Shown: positions 61,613 through 64,000 of the stretch, piece after piece
How the letters are laid out: every line of letters starts with the position of its first letter
Numbering within the stretch: position 1 is the stretch's first letter
From: Bacteriovoracaceae bacterium
GTDB taxonomy: Bacteria > Bdellovibrionota > Bacteriovoracia > Bacteriovoracales > Bacteriovoracaceae
Assembly: GCA_947377285.1 (NCBI GenBank)
Contig: CANCFT010000015.1
Coordinates: forward strand, 18,518-82,517
Direction of reading: 5' to 3'
DNA: 64,000 nucleotides
Position numbers and translations under genes: made by a program
The notes under the pieces: model-generated
What the model saw: the letters and a program-made list of their open reading frames with translations, nothing else
The model's database searches: none
What the model was told of the DNA's origin: nothing

Positions 61613-62713
61613 TTATTCGGTATACTCAGGTATTTTAATATTCAGCTTTGGTGAATTTTCCAAAGTTCCATCAACGGACCAATATTGGTCCTGTCCACCA
61701 AAACCAGTCCATGTCTGCATATTAAAAAAACTCTGAGAACTCTTACTCCCAGCTATCACATAGACACGTACGGCTTCACCATTTCCATTCCAATTAAGCG
61801 CATTTTCTTTTTTAAAAATAAGTCTTGGCCTGGTCATAAAAATTTTATTTTCAATACTTTCAATAGGAGCATTTCCTTTAAAAAAAAAGACATTTCCGGC
61901 ACCAAAAATTTGCCCCTTTCCTATTTCATCAAAACAAACGGCAGTTCCTTCATCTGCAGCTATGCCTTTTATCGAATCGAAATAAACATCAGGATATTTA
62001 TTGGCAACAGCACGTGCCATAAATCCCACAATTCGTCCTTCTCTTTTTCTAGCGGAAAAGTGAGTCTCAGTTAGAACTTTCTCCATGAATGGTAATGCTT
62101 CTGTTGCTTTTTTAAGGTCAACAAATAATCCCATTGGATCTTTCAAAACATCTTCAGAGGTAACCAAAGAACCATCACCTTTAGGTGAATCAAAGTGTGA
62201 TGAAAAAATGATTCCCCCAAGGTAGGCCATCCCTGCACTTGTTCCACCTATAGCAATCGTTTTATCTTTCAATCGCTTATTTAAAGTATTCTGAAATTTG
62301 GATTGAGATATACGATCGACAAAATGAGATTGGTCACCACCAGCAAAAAAAACAGCTGAAGCTTTTAAAATAGAATTTAATACTTTTGGAGAATTTGCAT
62401 CTTTTTTATTGTTGATAATTATTGTTGTGACTGAATTAACTTTGGGAAAATTGAGATGATCTTCATCATTGTAGATCCAATTTTCATACCCACCACGTTT
62501 TTTATCTGCTCTGATAATCAAAACGTCGCCACCACGGGCTTTTTCTAATAAGTATTTCCATCCTTCACTCCACTCCGAATCTAGTCCTCCACCGGCCAGA
62601 CACGTTCCAAATTCACCTGGAATATTTGAATCTTTGGGATTGCCAGTGCGGTAAATATCAGCACCATAAGAAATTGATATAAAGAGCGAGAGTATTAAAA
62701 TTAAAATTTTCAT
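61613..62713 (-). CDS. Exported cyanophycinase-like (S51) protein
   Basis: A 366-residue protein with signal peptide (KILILILSLFISISYGA). The Ser nucleophile is in IAIGGTSAGMAYLGG near residue 160, with VFFAGGDQSHFVD before it and LTETHFSARKREGRI after it, which is the cyanophycinase pattern. Extracellular enzymes of this family (CphE) split the storage polymer cyanophycin to beta-Asp-Arg. In a predator it could digest prey storage granules; another isoaspartyl-peptide substrate is also possible. Confidence 0.85.
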   Translation of the reverse strand: MKILILILSLFISISYGADIYRTGNPKDSNIPGEFGTCLAGGGLDSEWSEGWKYLLEKARGGDVLIIRADKKRGGYENWIYNDEDHLNFPKVNSVTTIIINNKKDANSPKVLNSILKASAVFFAGGDQSHFVDRISQSKFQNTLNKRLKDKTIAIGGTSAGMAYLGGIIFSSHFDSPKGDGSLVTSEDVLKDPMGLFVDLKKATEALPFMEKVLTETHFSARKREGRIVGFMARAVANKYPDVYFDSIKGIAADEGTAVCFDEIGKGQIFGAGNVFFFKGNAPIESIENKIFMTRPRLIFKKENALNWNGNGEAVRVYVIAGSKSSQSFFNMQTWTGFGGQDQYWSVDGTLENSPKLNIKIPEYTE

Positions 62714-62799
62714 AGTTTATTCTCAATTGTCAAAGATTTGCCAAAGGTATGATTATTGTTGATATAATCATAATAAAAATATTTTAATTTTAAAAGAAA

Positions 62800-62822
62800 A
62801 AAGGGGATACAATATCCCCTTT
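62800..62822 (-). terminator. Terminator of the small secreted protein gene
   Basis: Inverted repeat AAAGGGGATA / TATCCCCTTT (10 bp, loop CAA). On the minus strand it is followed by TTTCTTTTAAAA, a strong T tract. It lies 26 bases after the stop codon at 62849. Confidence 0.9.
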
Positions 62823-62848
62823 CAATGTATCCAATATTATTTTAAAAA

Positions 62849-63223
62849 CTAGTTTTTACAAGTTAAGAATTCTATAGTTGACCCAACTTCATCTTGTGCA
62901 TTTTTAGATTCATTCAAAACAGCTGCATTATTTTCATCTATTACCAATGAAGAATTTCCATCATCTTGAACTAGGAATAAATATTTTAATCCTGAACCTG
63001 TCGATGTAGTTTTAATAACTTTTTGTGAAATAACTTGATTCCCAGCAAAGATGTTTAAAAAGTTAACATATAGACCGTCTGTTTTTTTAACAAGTGTTAT
63101 TTTTTGAAAAGAGCTTCTCGAATTGTTCGCTTTGCAAGAAACGATTACTTGGTCAGCTGCAGAGGCTTGCAAAGTAGAAAATATTGCTATTAATAGTGCG
63201 CATTTTTTTAATCTTTTATTCAT
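62849..63223 (-). CDS. Small exported protein, unknown
   Basis: A 124-residue protein. ATG 63223 is chosen as GGAG lies six bases upstream and the frame begins with a signal peptide (NKRLKKCALLIAIFSTLQASA). The mature part is beta-rich with two cysteines near its ends (VIVSCKAN and FLTCKN), which could join the first and last strands. KITLVKKTDGLYVNF and LVQDDGNSSLVID look like strands of a small barrel. No family recognised. It has a strong terminator of its own. Confidence 0.68.
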   Translation of the reverse strand: MNKRLKKCALLIAIFSTLQASAADQVIVSCKANNSRSSFQKITLVKKTDGLYVNFLNIFAGNQVISQKVIKTTSTGSGLKYLFLVQDDGNSSLVIDENNAAVLNESKNAQDEVGSTIEFLTCKN

Positions 63224-63235
63224 CATTGACTCCAT

Positions 63236-63538
63236 GTTAATTCAATTAATATTATTTTATATTGTCTTAGTTTAAATGATTTTTTGACGAAATTGAGTTT
63301 TTGAAATTATTACAATTCGGAGTGTTTAATGTTTAGACACTTAAAATACCAAAACGTCGATAACTAGATGATTATTAAAATATTTGAATATTAATACTTA
63401 AGAGTATTGAAAGTGGTGTGTAAGTTAAAAATGCATAATTCTTATTGAAAACAAGGCCGACAGTTTAGTAGTCGGCCTTTATATTTCTAGAAATGAAAAA
63501 GCTATGTATAAATAGACAATCAAATATCTTAGTTGAAA
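63236..63538. other. Intergenic region, no gene seen
   Basis: About 300 AT-rich bases between two leftward genes. It holds the hairpin at 63453-63479, the likely promoter of the small exported protein, and an AATACT-TAAG-AGTATT repeat at 63393-63408 of unknown meaning. No frame with a convincing start and ribosome binding site was found. Confidence 0.5.
63453..63479 (-). terminator. Hairpin after the partial gene at the right edge
   Basis: Inverted repeat AAGGCCGAC / GTCGGCCTT (9 bp, 9-base loop). On the minus strand TGTTTTC follows. It lies 60 bases after the stop at 63539. Confidence 0.68.
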
Positions 63539-64000
63539 TTATTTTTCAATTCCAAGTGAAAGAGTTGCATCTTGTTCACATACCAATAAATCACCATCGG
63601 CTTTGCAATCCATGTCACTAGTAATAATTGAACTTGTAAGGGCCGCACCACCACCAATAAATTGTAAATTCTTGAATACATCTAAGCCAGATTTTTTTAT
63701 ACTTGCCGCATATAGAGATTGCATGGTTTCAGAACTAATTTTTATTGACTTAATATTTCCAAAAAACGATTTATTAATATCTGCTTGAACTTCTTTATTT
63801 ATAGTTTCTTTTGAGTCTTCAATTTTTAAAATATTTTTTCCAGTTACTTCGTATGCAACTTGAGACGTAGTATCTGTTTCATTAATTTCTTGAGATACTA
63901 GATTCTTGGTTGAGCTCCCACTGATAAAATCAAGCTTTGCTAATCCAGTCGCTGCATCCGATATTTTTTCAAATCTAGATTTTGAAACTTTTTTTAGAGT
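63539..64000 (-). CDS. Partial gene, unknown, 5' end beyond the window
   Basis: The minus-strand frame is open from the window edge at 64000 to the stop at 63539, at least 153 residues; an ATG at 63724 is internal. Sequence read: many Lys, Ser and Ile with segments SRFEKISDAATGLAKLDF, TSQVAYEVTGKNILKIED and NKSFFGNIKSIKISSET, and a C-terminal part FKNLQFIGGGAALTSSI...MDCKADGDLLVCEQDA with two cysteines. A periplasmic lipoprotein-type protein is possible, but the N-terminus is not seen. No family recognised. Confidence 0.6.
   Translation of the reverse strand, partial: TLKKVSKSRFEKISDAATGLAKLDFISGSSTKNLVSQEINETDTTSQVAYEVTGKNILKIEDSKETINKEVQADINKSFFGNIKSIKISSETMQSLYAASIKKSGLDVFKNLQFIGGGAALTSSIITSDMDCKADGDLLVCEQDATLSLGIEK

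Noticed and set aside
1..64000. CRISPR arrays, tRNA/rRNA genes, insertion sequences, prophage, riboswitches
   Set aside because: No regularly spaced repeats, cloverleaf pattern, transposase or integrase, or known riboswitch core was seen. The OsmC-YcaO gene was considered as a RiPP cluster and rejected because no precursor, transporter or partner dehydrogenase is adjacent.

Overview
This is a low-GC, densely coding stretch with the gene content expected of a Bdellovibrio-type predatory bacterium, most likely of the order Bacteriovoracales (for example Bacteriovorax or Peredibacter). The lineage is inferred from content: a class I lysyl-tRNA synthetase, a menaquinone operon, many exported proteins with unknown function, exported hydrolases, and a very large lipoprotein fibre ending in a tail-spike (S74) chaperone domain, which resembles the mosaic adhesive trimer fibres of Bdellovibrio. 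No rRNA, tRNA, CRISPR array, phage or insertion sequence was recognised.

Layout. 1-2.6 kb: 3' part of class I lysS and a tandem pair of secreted Cys-containing paralogues. 2.6-9.4 kb: ispB, divergent from a tight menaquinone operon menG-menF-menD-menA-menC, so side chain and ring are made from one locus. 9.4-11.1 kb: two small lipoproteins and a porin-like barrel with a hairpin over its ribosome binding site. 11.1-12.9 kb: overlapping cysE-cysK with a palindrome at the cysE promoter. 13-23.3 kb: mostly housekeeping genes (trypsin-like protease, hemB, sufE, a pseudouridine synthase, asnB, a membrane peroxiredoxin-like protein, an L,D-transpeptidase, a heme N-demethylase-like protein, a methyltransferase, a small ferredoxin-like protein). 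23.4-27.1 kb: surface polysaccharide genes (Wzz-like, SLBB, O-antigen ligase/polymerase) and a 37-codon membrane peptide. 27.1-33 kb: rlmF and exported proteins. 33.2-35.5 kb: a DUF3833-DUF2878 / SDR-NTF2 divergent cluster. 35.5-42.2 kb: membrane proteins, Hsp20, AhpD-like protein, a soluble PAS chemoreceptor, exported MsrA, a TrmK-like methyltransferase and an unknown exported protein.

42.3-48.8 kb is the most distinctive part: a leftward operon of a FecR-domain protein, a TPR plus outer-membrane-barrel protein and a 1085-residue lipoprotein fibre, closed by a strong terminator. I infer a surface fibre display module. It is followed by a collagen-like protein, a cupredoxin without copper ligands, a DUF1540 protein, a ZrgA-like protein, an OsmC-YcaO fusion with a palindrome at its start codon, and a periplasmic binding protein-histidine kinase pair without a response regulator.

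57-64 kb: a DsbB/DsbA-like pair, then a decay zone in which a dienelactone hydrolase (internal deletion), a histidine kinase (in-frame internal deletion) and a DnaJ (one-base frameshift in an A8 run plus truncation) lie around an intact secreted beta-propeller lectin-like gene. The window ends with an exported cyanophycinase-like protein, a small secreted protein and a partial gene running off the right edge.
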